Assembly: GCA_017935805.1 (NCBI GenBank)
Contig: JAGBGV010000023.1
Coordinates: 1 to 14,164 of the forward strand
DNA: 14,164 nt
DNA from: Clostridia bacterium
Lineage (GTDB): Bacteria; Bacillota_A; Clostridia; Oscillospirales; CAG-272
Direction of reading: 5' to 3'
In this document: positions 1 to 5,153 of the stretch, piece after piece
Numbering within the stretch: position 1 is the first letter of the stretch
How the letters are laid out: every line of letters starts with the position of its first letter
Position numbers and translations under genes: made by a program
The notes under the pieces: generated by a model
Databases searched by the model: none
Seen by the model: the letters and a program-made list of their open reading frames with translations, nothing else
What the model was told of the DNA's origin: nothing

Positions 1-224
1 CCAGTGCGGAACAGTGGTTTATGCGTGCTGTTCATCGGCTGCCCGGACGGATTTATCCTTATTATCTGTTGGCTAATCTATATGCGGAACCGGAGTTTTA
101 CCGACGCGACAAATTGGAACGGATGGTGAGGACGGTCCTGGAGAAAGAACCGAAAGTTCAATCGACTGCTATTAAGCAGATGAGGCGGAAAGCACGGGAA
201 TTATTAAAAAATAGTGATAACTAA
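1..224 (+). CDS. C-terminal end of an O-antigen-ligase/TPR-like protein (partial)
   Basis: The frame is open from the window edge, so this is the last ~74 residues of a longer protein whose start lies upstream; an internal ATG at 21 is not the real start. The residues around LPGRIYPYYLLANLYAEP and the basic helical tail resemble the C-terminal ends of Bacteroidales O-antigen-ligase/tetratricopeptide proteins that commonly sit next to NVEALA peptides and 6-bladed propeller lipoproteins, which is the arrangement here. No catalytic part is in view, so the family name rests on a remembered resemblance and context. Host gene, outside the prophage. Confidence 0.55.
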   Translation, partial: SAEQWFMRAVHRLPGRIYPYYLLANLYAEPEFYRRDKLERMVRTVLEKEPKVQSTAIKQMRRKARELLKNSDN

Positions 225-391
225 AAGGACTTTTTGATTAAGAGCCTCTTTTTAAAAAAGAAAGGAGATGAATATGAAATAGAGGAGGAGGAAATATCAG
301 AATAAATAGATAAATTGTTTGTTTTTTCTGCGGTGAGTGGCTTTCCGAAAAAAAGTAGAACTAAGAATATAATTATATAATAAAGAGAAAA

Positions 392-649
392 ATGAAAAAA
401 ATAAAATTAGCTTGTATTGCTGTATTTGCTATGTTTACAGGGTACAATATATACAATTCTCAAAAGTCTGATATTTTATCTGATTTGTATTTGGATGACA
501 TTGAAGCAGAAGCTCATATGATTGGATGTGAATCATCCTCAGGTAGTGTCCTTTATTATTGCATAGATTGGAGTGTTGTGACAATTTGTAATTGTGCAAC
601 ATCTCATTCAGGACATGCAAAGAGTTCATGTCCTAATACTATGTGTTAA
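392..649 (+). CDS. NVEALA-family small exported peptide precursor
   Basis: 85 residues. The N-terminus is a lysine start followed by a hydrophobic stretch (residues ~6-17) and the pattern Y-N-x-Y-N-S-Q, then a short spacer and the acidic motif D-I-E-A-E-A at about residues 36-41. This matches the NVEALA layout of Bacteroidales: signal-like segment, N-Y/V-x-x-S-Q, L-x-L-x-x-V/I-E-A-L/E-A, then a variable tail. The tail is rich in cysteine and serine (seven Cys after residue 45), suggesting disulfides or metal binding outside the cytoplasm. The gene lies just upstream of a propeller lipoprotein, the usual partner in such loci. Function of the family is not established. Confidence 0.7.
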   Translation: MKKIKLACIAVFAMFTGYNIYNSQKSDILSDLYLDDIEAEAHMIGCESSSGSVLYYCIDWSVVTICNCATSHSGHAKSSCPNTMC

Positions 650-659
650 TTATGAATGG

Positions 660-700
660 AATAGGGGTTGAATTATTGAATAGAGTATTCAACTCCTATT
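660..700 (+). promoter_or_regulatory. 14-bp inter-gene hairpin between the NVEALA peptide and propeller genes
   Basis: Arms at 660-673 and 687-700 (AATAGGGGTTGAAT and ATTCAACTCCTATT) pair over 14 positions with one G-U wobble. No T run follows, so a simple terminator is unlikely; it could protect the 3' end of the peptide message or act as an attenuator that sets a high peptide-to-lipoprotein ratio. The pairing is seen; the role is inference. Confidence 0.5.
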
Positions 701-719
701 CAAAGAAAAAGATTAGTGT

Positions 720-1793
720 ATGAAAAGGAAAATTATATATATTATTTGTCTTTGTATAGCTGTGAATTTGTTTTCTTGTTCGTCTCCGAAGGATGTTCAT
801 TTGGTATTTGATCAACATATTGATTTAACTTTTGAAAGTTTGGAAGCGGATGATTTGTTTTTTAAACCTCTTTGTATAGAGGCTTTTGACTCTTTGTTAT
901 TGGTATGTGATCCTACAGAACAAGGTCTTTATGCATTATATAATTTAAATACAAATAAGATTGTTTGTAAGGGAGGTATAAAGGGAAGTGGCCCGAATGA
1001 TTTGATCGCCACCTGTATTGTAGATAAGATAAATAATGATTGTTTCCAAGTTGTAGATGTTTCAAATAGAAAGATTTTGTTTTTTAATGTAACCAATATA
1101 ATGAAAACAAAAGACTTTGTTCCGTACGATAACATTCCTTTTAATTTAGTGGGAGATGCGGGAAAAGCTATGCAGGTTTTATATCAGGCGGATGATTCAG
1201 TTTATGTTGGATTGGGAACAACAGATGAAGGGAAATACTTGGTTTATAATCGTGATACGTGTAAATATTGGGGAACTTATCCAGAAAAGGAAAAAGTACA
1301 AATAGATCCATATTGGGTTCACCAAGGTGTCTGTCATATTGATAGAGAAAGAAAGTTGATATTATACCATAGCCCTTTTGGCTTATATTATGAACTATTA
1401 TCACTTGATGGAGATAAGTTAATTCCGTTGTTTACTGAATTTTTTTCACATTCTTATAGAGAAGCAGGAAATGAATGTATAATTACAGATGAAACCTCTT
1501 GTGGTATAAACCATGCAGAGATAACGAAAGATGGAGTCTTTTTATTATTTTCGGGACGTACGATGAAAGATTCACCTAAAATGTTTTTTTATTGTAGAAA
1601 AATTCTATTTGTAGGGTTAAATGGTGAACATAAAATAGAATATCAATTAGATAGAGATATAGCAATGATGGCAATAGATGAATCAAGACGTAAGATCTAT
1701 GTTATATGGGGCGTAAAACGAAGCGGTTTATTTGTTGGTCGGGGAAATGTGCTAAAACGCTTTGCGAGTCAATGGGTTAGGGGAGTGGCTTGA
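720..1793 (+). CDS. TolB-like 6-bladed beta-propeller lipoprotein, 3' end replaced by prophage sequence
   Basis: The N-terminus is a lipoprotein signal: basic start, hydrophobic core and lipobox L-F-S-C with Cys20, so export and lipid anchoring are expected. The body has repeated beta-rich segments such as I-K-G-S-G-P-N-D-L (~residues 88-96) and, near the end, A-M-M-A-I-D-E-S-R-R-K-I-Y-V-I (to residue 329). These are typical of Bacteroidales 6-bladed propeller lipoproteins, whose last blade normally continues beyond the K-I-Y motif. After Ile329 (base 1706) the sequence changes to a basic, low-similarity tail that runs 28 residues to a stop. I infer that the true gene was cut at about 1706 by insertion of the prophage and the last residues are phage DNA read by chance. 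The product may be non-functional. Confidence 0.65.
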   Translation: MKRKIIYIICLCIAVNLFSCSSPKDVHLVFDQHIDLTFESLEADDLFFKPLCIEAFDSLLLVCDPTEQGLYALYNLNTNKIVCKGGIKGSGPNDLIATCIVDKINNDCFQVVDVSNRKILFFNVTNIMKTKDFVPYDNIPFNLVGDAGKAMQVLYQADDSVYVGLGTTDEGKYLVYNRDTCKYWGTYPEKEKVQIDPYWVHQGVCHIDRERKLILYHSPFGLYYELLSLDGDKLIPLFTEFFSHSYREAGNECIITDETSCGINHAEITKDGVFLLFSGRTMKDSPKMFFYCRKILFVGLNGEHKIEYQLDRDIAMMAIDESRRKIYVIWGVKRSGLFVGRGNVLKRFASQWVRGVA

Positions 1794-1881
1794 AATTGGC
1801 GTGAAAATTCCAAGCGGTTTTTCTTTTACACGGTTCTTACATCTGCTTTACAATAATGGGCGATTTGGCCTGAAAGCGGAC
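1710..1881 (+). repeat. Candidate transposase-binding end repeats at the left prophage end
   Basis: Three related sites share a GGCG head and an AAGCGG tail: 1710-1729 (GGCGTAAAACGAAGCGG then TTT), 1798-1823 (GGCGTGAAAATTCC then AAGCGGTTT) and 1859-1881 (GGCGATTTGG, CCTGA, AAGCGGAC). A weaker, altered copy lies at about 1749-1768 (TGCTAAAACGCTTTGCGAG). Multiple diverged sites just inside the end are what MuA-type transposases bind. Spacing between head and tail varies, so these may be half-sites. Resemblance is by eye. Confidence 0.45.
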
Positions 1882-1953
1882 TCTATTCTTTACATTCGCT
1901 ACTCAGATTGCGTAATATAGGGCAAGAATGGCTTTTTTTATAGTGTTGTATCG

Positions 1954-2013
1954 CCTCCTATTGTTGTGGATCTCATGCTATCCGTAGAGATGGGATCTAT
2001 GATTTACAGGAGG
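1954..2013 (+). promoter_or_regulatory. Structured leader that can hide a strong Shine-Dalgarno
   Basis: AGGAGG at 2008-2013, six bases before the ATG at 2020, can pair with CCTCCT at 1954-1959. Inside this outer stem lies a second stem, 1968-1976 with 1990-1998 (GGATCTCAT and ATGGGATCT, two G-U wobbles). The nested pairing would occlude the ribosome site. A perfect AGGAGG is itself unusual in Bacteroidetes, which mostly do not rely on this signal. The pairing is seen; a regulatory switch is inference. Confidence 0.4.
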
Positions 2014-2019
2014 TTTTCC

Positions 2020-2097
2020 ATGCTCCGCAATGAAAAAATTGTTCAAAATATTCCAAATAATGATTATATGGAATATTTTGGCTACCTTTGTCGGTGA
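2020..2097 (+). CDS. Possible 25-residue leader peptide
   Basis: Begins MLRNEKIVQN and ends GYLCR before TGA at 2095-2097. The ATG is preceded at six bases by AGGAGG, the best ribosome site in this region, and the stop lies one base before the ATG of the next gene (2099), an arrangement that favours translational coupling. No family is recognised. The peptide has no evident signal or membrane segment. It could instead be a chance ORF, with the strong ribosome site serving a longer product in another frame (an ATG at 2030). Confidence 0.35.
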   Translation: MLRNEKIVQNIPNNDYMEYFGYLCR

Positions 2098-2098
2098 A

Positions 2099-2332
2099 AT
2101 GAGTAAGGTTATACACGTACATCTGATATGCCCTATCTCAGGGGTGAAACAGAGGGACTGGTACTTCGCCAGTATCTCTGCGGTCTACTCCGTATTGACG
2201 TCTGAACAAATAGGGGCATCGAAGAGCTATCTGCAGCACGCCGGTTTGTCGGGAAACGGCACGGTGATAACTAAAAAGGCTATAATTAAGCAGTCTGCGT
2301 ATATCCGAGGGCGTAGGAACAGCAAGGATTAG
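2099..2332 (+). CDS. Small conserved Bacteroidales-type protein of unknown function
   Basis: 77 residues, starting MSKVIHVHL. It contains V-H-L-x-x-P-I-S-G, D-W-Y-F-A-S-I-S-A-V-Y, then H-A-G-L-S-G-N-G, K-K-A-I-I-K-Q-S and a basic tail ending in the R-G-R-R region. I remember similar short proteins (K-V-I-H-V-H-L ... D-W-Y-F-x-S-I ... I-Y) in Bacteroidales, but know no function. The start at 2099 is chosen because the upstream in-frame extension to 2030 overlaps the leader ORF in another frame and reads as a hydrophobic run unlike the rest. It lies between the left end and the repressor, oriented toward the repressor and followed by a terminator at 2388-2414, so it is its own transcription unit: a possible lysogenic accessory gene. 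Confidence 0.55.
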   Translation: MSKVIHVHLICPISGVKQRDWYFASISAVYSVLTSEQIGASKSYLQHAGLSGNGTVITKKAIIKQSAYIRGRRNSKD

Positions 2333-2340
2333 AACGATAC

Positions 2341-2374
2341 AATAACGCTGTTAAAATAGTTTTCGTGCGTTATT
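2341..2374. repeat. 8-bp inverted repeat AATAACGC/GCGTTATT
   Basis: Perfect arms at 2341-2348 and 2367-2374 with an 18-base AT-rich spacer, directly after the stop of the 77-residue gene and before its terminator. It may be a protein-binding site or an extra 3' hairpin. Confidence 0.35.
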
Positions 2375-2387
2375 CATTTTTATGCTG

Positions 2388-2414
2388 AAGGGAGCGGTTT
2401 TCGCTCCCTTTTTT
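2388..2414 (+). terminator. Rho-independent terminator after the 77-residue gene
   Basis: Stem AAGGGAGCG (2388-2396) with CGCTCCCTT (2402-2410), loop GTTTT, and a run of six T (2409-2414) on the plus strand. It closes the left-end transcription unit and shields the repressor gene from read-through. Confidence 0.85.
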
Positions 2415-2416
2415 GG

Positions 2417-2487
2417 TTAGGGATAGGTTTAGGGATAGTGTTTAGGGATAGTGTACTCGAAATGTTTAGGGATAGGTTTAGGGATAG
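2417..2487. repeat. Phased array of five TTAGGGATAG repeats
   Basis: Exact 10-base copies start at 2417, 2429, 2442, 2466 and 2478: steps of 12, 13, 24 and 12. The 24-base step leaves one empty slot filled by a diverged sequence (TGTACTCGAAAT), so the array has six near-helical positions with five intact. It sits between a terminator and the end of the repressor gene. Iterated sites with about one helical turn spacing suggest cooperative binding of a phage protein (transposase enhancer or regulator), not coding sequence. Confidence 0.75.
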
Positions 2488-2724
2488 ATTTCCGTTTTTT
2501 TTGAGGGGAGTATTTCATGGGATAGCAACCCAAAAGCTCAATATAACCAAAAAATACGGCAATATACAAGTAGGAAAATACCCATCACTTTTTAACTTGA
2601 TTTTGTGGCGTAATATTTTGCTTTTCAGTATATTGCCAATGTTTAAGTCCTTGAATTGCCTAAACTGCGTGTGCGTGCTGCATATATAGGGCATTCTGCG
2701 TATATACGCGCATACCGCATTGAG
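2488..2724. other. Non-coding stretch behind the repressor gene, with a 12-bp palindrome
   Basis: I see no convincing gene here; the open frame through it begins inside the TTAGGGATAG repeats and reads as low-complexity sequence. It is AT-rich, with A/T tracts, and ends with a perfect palindrome GCGTATATACGC at 2698-2709, fifteen bases beyond the repressor stop codon. It may hold the 3' end of the repressor message. Confidence 0.5.
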
Positions 2725-3441
2725 TTATTCGAGGTGTATAACGCCCACTATGCGAGCCATGCCGGTTATCTCATCCTTGGGAATGTCGAATGGGGGATAG
2801 TCTTTGTTTTCGGATATGGCTTTGTAGCAATCCTCATCGCTTCCCGGCATAAGTCTTTTTACAATGAGTCCTCTGTCGATGGTTGCAATAAGGTGACATT
2901 TGTTCCATTCAATATATCGGGAGTGGTTTATGATGGAGCAGGCGATTATGTCGCCGGGATAGAATTTGGGTATCATGGAGTCCCCAAACACCTCAATCAT
3001 AAAATCTACTCCAAGATACCGAAATTTAGGTATTACATAGTATGCCAATACATCCCTCTCCTTGATGGAGAAGTGTTCGTTAGCAAAGCCACCAATTGCT
3101 CTTTCGGATACTAAAGGAATTGCGCCGGGTGTCCTTTTAGTGGTTTCGGTGAATGCTTCAAGCATTGTCTCCATACCACTGCCGGTTGCGAGCTGTCTCG
3201 TCTTCGCTGAGATCACCGCTGGCTTTGATCTCGGCTCGTTGAGCATATCGCCCTCTCCAGTCAATAACCAATCAGCAGAAATACCTGCGCAATTTGCGTA
3301 TATTAATTCTGCGTCAAATGTCTCCCGTGTTATCCAAGAGTTTATAGTTTGGGGCTTCACCCCTAACATATTTGCAAATTGAGCTTTATTTCCATTACAA
3401 TAATGGGAAACGAGCTCCTTAATCATTGTTGCCTTGTCCAT
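2725..3441 (-). CDS. Phage repressor: helix-turn-helix plus S24/LexA-like peptidase domain
   Basis: 238 residues. The N-terminus (about 5-60) is a helix-turn-helix: A-Q-F-A-N-M-L-G-V-K-P-Q-T-I-N-S-W, followed by W-L-L-T-G-E-G-D-M-L, the usual signature of Bacteroidetes CI-like repressors. After a linker comes an S24 domain with the catalytic serine in F-G-D-S-M (Ser155) and the general-base lysine in G-L-I-V-K-R-L (Lys195). Such repressors keep lytic genes silent and can be inactivated by RecA-stimulated self-cleavage; an A-I-G-G sequence at ~115-118 is a candidate cleavage region, but this is inferred. It faces the early operon across a 156-base region containing the early promoter and palindromes, its likely operators. 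Confidence 0.9.
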   Translation of the reverse strand: MDKATMIKELVSHYCNGNKAQFANMLGVKPQTINSWITRETFDAELIYANCAGISADWLLTGEGDMLNEPRSKPAVISAKTRQLATGSGMETMLEAFTETTKRTPGAIPLVSERAIGGFANEHFSIKERDVLAYYVIPKFRYLGVDFMIEVFGDSMIPKFYPGDIIACSIINHSRYIEWNKCHLIATIDRGLIVKRLMPGSDEDCYKAISENKDYPPFDIPKDEITGMARIVGVIHLE

Positions 3442-3489
3442 ATTAGATACTAAAATAAGCGAAATGCGATAAAATAATCAGCAAAATGC

Positions 3490-3522
3490 TTTGTCGTTTG
3501 ACGCAAAGTGCTTATCTTTGCG
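3490..3522 (+). promoter_or_regulatory. Early promoter with overlapping operator palindrome
   Basis: -33 box TTTG at 3490-3493 and -7 box TATCTTTG at 3513-3520 with 19 bases between match the Bacteroides consensus closely; transcription would start near 3527. A perfect inverted repeat CGCAAAG/CTTTGCG (3502-3508 and 3516-3522, 7-base spacer) covers the -7 box, so a bound repressor would block it. A related element CAAAGATA at 3549-3556 is an inverted copy of the -7 box and could be a second site or a leftward -7 box. Confidence 0.75.
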
Positions 3523-3597
3523 GTGTGGTTAAGATGTTACCACCGCGCCAAAGATACGAAAAAGGCGTGAGATTAACGAATTTTAGAACTATTGAAT

Positions 3598-4017
3598 ATG
3601 CAAGAAGCGAACGAAACAAAGAAAATGACCAAAGAGGAGATACTTGAAATCTTCAAAAGCGAATACAAGAGCGTACTTCGCCAGTACGAGCGCCGGGTCG
3701 AGAAATACACCCTCAAGATGAACGAGGACTATGAATACTTTTTCCGCTGGCACAGCGGAGATATGTATGTGGCAACCGTGAACCTCCAGGCTGTCCGGTC
3801 ACTTCGCCCTGCCACTTCATGGGATGACCTTGGCAAGATCGAGACTTGGCTTACCCATCAGATCCAGAACATCGAGCTGACCCTTATCGAAGGAAGTCAG
3901 ACCCCCTCAAGCACAAACATGATGATGAATGCTGCGGAGGTACTCAAGCGCGTCGCCATGCAAGAACTCCGTCAAAATCTCCAGAGCCTTCTTATGATTG
4001 TAACCTACAACAAATGA
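3598..4017 (+). CDS. Early-operon protein of unknown function
   Basis: 139 residues and the first gene of the early operon. I chose the ATG at 3598; an in-frame TTG two codons earlier is less likely. The protein is mostly helical and charged, with K-M-T-K-E-E-I-L-E-I-F at the start, a segment rich in Tyr and Arg in the middle, W-D-D-L-G-K-I-E-T-W-L around residue 80, and a helical C-terminus. No membrane segment, signal or metal motif. I do not recognise the family. In Mu the equivalent position holds Ner, a negative regulator of early transcription, but this protein is larger and no clear helix-turn-helix is visible. Confidence 0.7.
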   Translation: MQEANETKKMTKEEILEIFKSEYKSVLRQYERRVEKYTLKMNEDYEYFFRWHSGDMYVATVNLQAVRSLRPATSWDDLGKIETWLTHQIQNIELTLIEGSQTPSSTNMMMNAAEVLKRVAMQELRQNLQSLLMIVTYNK

Positions 4018-4021
4018 TTAT

Positions 4022-4288
4022 ATGATGAGAACAATAGCTGAAATTGAAGAGGAAATTAACATTCTGACAGCCGCCGTCAAAGAATTAAGACAAGCCGAAC
4101 TGTTGAACTCGAGCAGCAAAGAGAATGCCGAGCAAATGGCGCTTGAGGAGATACGCCAATGGGCAAACGGAAGCCATGCCCATTTATCGCAAGCACCGGG
4201 CTATGCACGAGGATATAAAGATGGTATCGGTCAAGCCAAGGAGATAGTCTGCAATATCCTTGAGCGATATTTCGGAGAAAAAGAATAA
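4022..4288 (+). CDS. Small coiled-coil early protein of unknown function
   Basis: 88 residues from the first ATG of an ATG-ATG pair (4022 or 4025). The N-terminal half is a charged helix with coiled-coil character (A-E-I-E-E-E-I-N-I-L-T-A-A-V-K-E-L), followed by a hinge and a conserved-looking patch G-Y-A-R-G-Y-K-D-G-I-G-Q-A-K. It begins four bases after the preceding stop, so it is in the same operon. It is followed by the structured RNA region. Function unknown. Confidence 0.7.
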   Translation: MMRTIAEIEEEINILTAAVKELRQAELLNSSSKENAEQMALEEIRQWANGSHAHLSQAPGYARGYKDGIGQAKEIVCNILERYFGEKE

Positions 4289-4392
4289 GGGTTAGACCCA
4301 AGAGAGGGCGATCCTCCGGCAAGAGAGCCGGTTAAAGCCGAAAGGCAAAACAAATTTTTCCACTCCCCGGTGTTGCCAAATTTCACCGGGGA
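4289..4392 (+). ncRNA. Run of hairpins upstream of the tRNA-like element
   Basis: The sequence can fold into a row of local hairpins: GGGT/ACCC (4289-4299), GAGG/CCTC (4304-4316), CCGGC/GCCGG with a 6-base loop (4316-4331), GCC-GAAA-GGC with a GNRA tetraloop (4337-4346), and a perfect 9-bp stem TCCCCGGTG/CACCGGGGA (4364-4372 and 4384-4392) with loop TTGCCAAATTT. No open frame of note crosses the region, and the last stem has no T run, so it is not a plain terminator. Together with the tRNA-like element it may form one ~190-base structured RNA. The hairpins are seen; a functional RNA is inference. Confidence 0.5.
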
Positions 4393-4396
4393 ATCA

Positions 4397-4476
4397 GGGA
4401 GGGCCGGATGCCAGATCTTCGCGACCTGTAGCCGCCGATGAGCGGTAGAGAGGTTCGACTCCTCTCCCTCCCACCA
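4397..4476 (+). ncRNA. tRNA-like RNA with CCA end, lacking a recognisable D arm
   Basis: Acceptor strands GGGAGGG (4397-4403) and CCCTCCC (4466-4472) pair over 7 bp, followed by discriminator A and encoded CCA (4473-4476). The T arm is perfect: AGAGG (4449-4453), loop TTCGACT, CCTCT (4461-4465). Between them are 45 bases that do not make a standard D arm and anticodon arm. The best local fold is an 8-base linker, a 17-base arm CAGAT/ACCTG (4412-4428, one A-C mismatch) with a 7-base loop CTTCGCG that has T in the position of U33 (it would read UCG as anticodon), then a 4-bp arm CCGC/GCGG (4432-4445) like a long variable arm. No GG of a D loop is present. RNase P and RNase Z processing would be expected from the early transcript. 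Decoding ability is uncertain. Confidence 0.65.
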
Positions 4477-4502
4477 ATCATCAACATTAAGAATCATAGA
4501 GT

Positions 4503-4760
4503 ATGGCAAAGCATTTCATCAAGGCAAATCCCGACAAGCAGCTTGATAATCGTTTGCGTGCCGCTTTGGGATCAATCCTCCACACTCAGACTGCGGTCAA
4601 GGCCGCGCTGGATCAAGCCGAGGGGTTTATGACCGAGGCAGAACTTGCAAACTCCCGATCATACTGCCACTTGTGCCAGTATGACGCGCAGTGCGAAGCA
4701 ATTTTTCAGACACTGTGCCAAGAATTAGGGAATAAAAACGACAACACCAAACAGATGTAA
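4503..4760 (+). CDS. Small early protein with a cysteine cluster
   Basis: 85 residues. The first half is helical with charged residues (D-N-R-L-R-A-A-L-G-S-I-L). The second half carries Cys55-His56-x-Cys58, Cys64 and Cys72, a cluster able to bind zinc, although no named zinc-finger class fits clearly. It starts 26 bases after the tRNA-like element and ends two bases before the next gene, so it belongs to the early operon. Function unknown. Confidence 0.7.
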   Translation: MAKHFIKANPDKQLDNRLRAALGSILHTQTAVKAALDQAEGFMTEAELANSRSYCHLCQYDAQCEAIFQTLCQELGNKNDNTKQM

Positions 4761-4762
4761 TC

Positions 4763-5140
4763 ATGAAGAAGCAGATATTGACAGACAACGAGACCAAGAC
4801 CTTTCTGATGAAGGCTTTTGGATGCACCCGTCAGCAGGTGTGGAGGGCGCTCAACTTCGAGCGCAACAGCGAGAAAGCGCAGCGTATCCGTATCCTTGCC
4901 CTCAAGCGAGGCGGCAAGCTGACCGAGGGGTATGTTCCTCAGTGTGAGACGGTCCACAATACCGCTGACTGCACAATGGAACAGACATTCGGCCCCCGGG
5001 TAAAGATAGTTGCGGACCGCAAAAGCAACGAGGTCAAGGTGTTTGTTGACGGCGCCGAAAAGGAAAGATATAACATATCGAGCATCCCCGAGTTCATGCA
5101 GCTTCAGAATGAGGTTGAACAAATGGCGGCTGCACTCTAA
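4763..5140 (+). CDS. Early putative DNA-binding protein before the transposase
   Basis: 125 residues. The N-terminal part (about 8-50) looks like a helix-turn-helix: T-K-T-F-L-M-K-A-F-G-C-T-R-Q-Q-V-W-R-A-L-N-F, followed by a basic segment (A-L-K-R-G-G-K-L). The pattern with W-R-A-L-N and R-I-R is like that of small regulators whose recognition helix begins at C-T-R-Q. The C-terminal part is a beta segment (V-K-V-F-V-D-G-A) and a helix. It lies 13 bases before the transposase, a position that suits a Ner-like regulator or a transposition accessory protein. The assignment is an inference from shape and position. Confidence 0.65.
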   Translation: MKKQILTDNETKTFLMKAFGCTRQQVWRALNFERNSEKAQRIRILALKRGGKLTEGYVPQCETVHNTADCTMEQTFGPRVKIVADRKSNEVKVFVDGAEKERYNISSIPEFMQLQNEVEQMAAAL

Positions 5141-5153
5141 CCTATAAACGACA

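Noticed and set aside
2417..2487. CRISPR array
   Set aside because: Repeats are 10 bases with 2-3 base gaps and there are no unique spacers of 30 bases or cas genes.
2438..2689. 83-residue plus-strand frame starting in the repeats
   Set aside because: Its start is made of repeated F-R-D units translated from the TTAGGGATAG array, with no ribosome site and no family-like pattern.
2656..3114. 152-residue plus-strand frame
   Set aside because: Antisense to the well-supported repressor with intact catalytic Ser and Lys.
3549..3579. Leftward repressor promoter with -7 box at 3556-3549
   Set aside because: The -7 box is perfect but the -33 position reads TTCG, not TTTG, and it would face into the early promoter; I keep it only as a possible extra operator.
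4364..4392. Rho-independent terminator
   Set aside because: The stem is strong but followed by AATCAGGG with no T run, and the operon continues.
4397..4476. Standard tRNA gene
   Set aside because: Acceptor and T arms are perfect, but no D arm with GG loop or fully paired anticodon arm can be drawn, so I list it as tRNA-like RNA rather than a tRNA.
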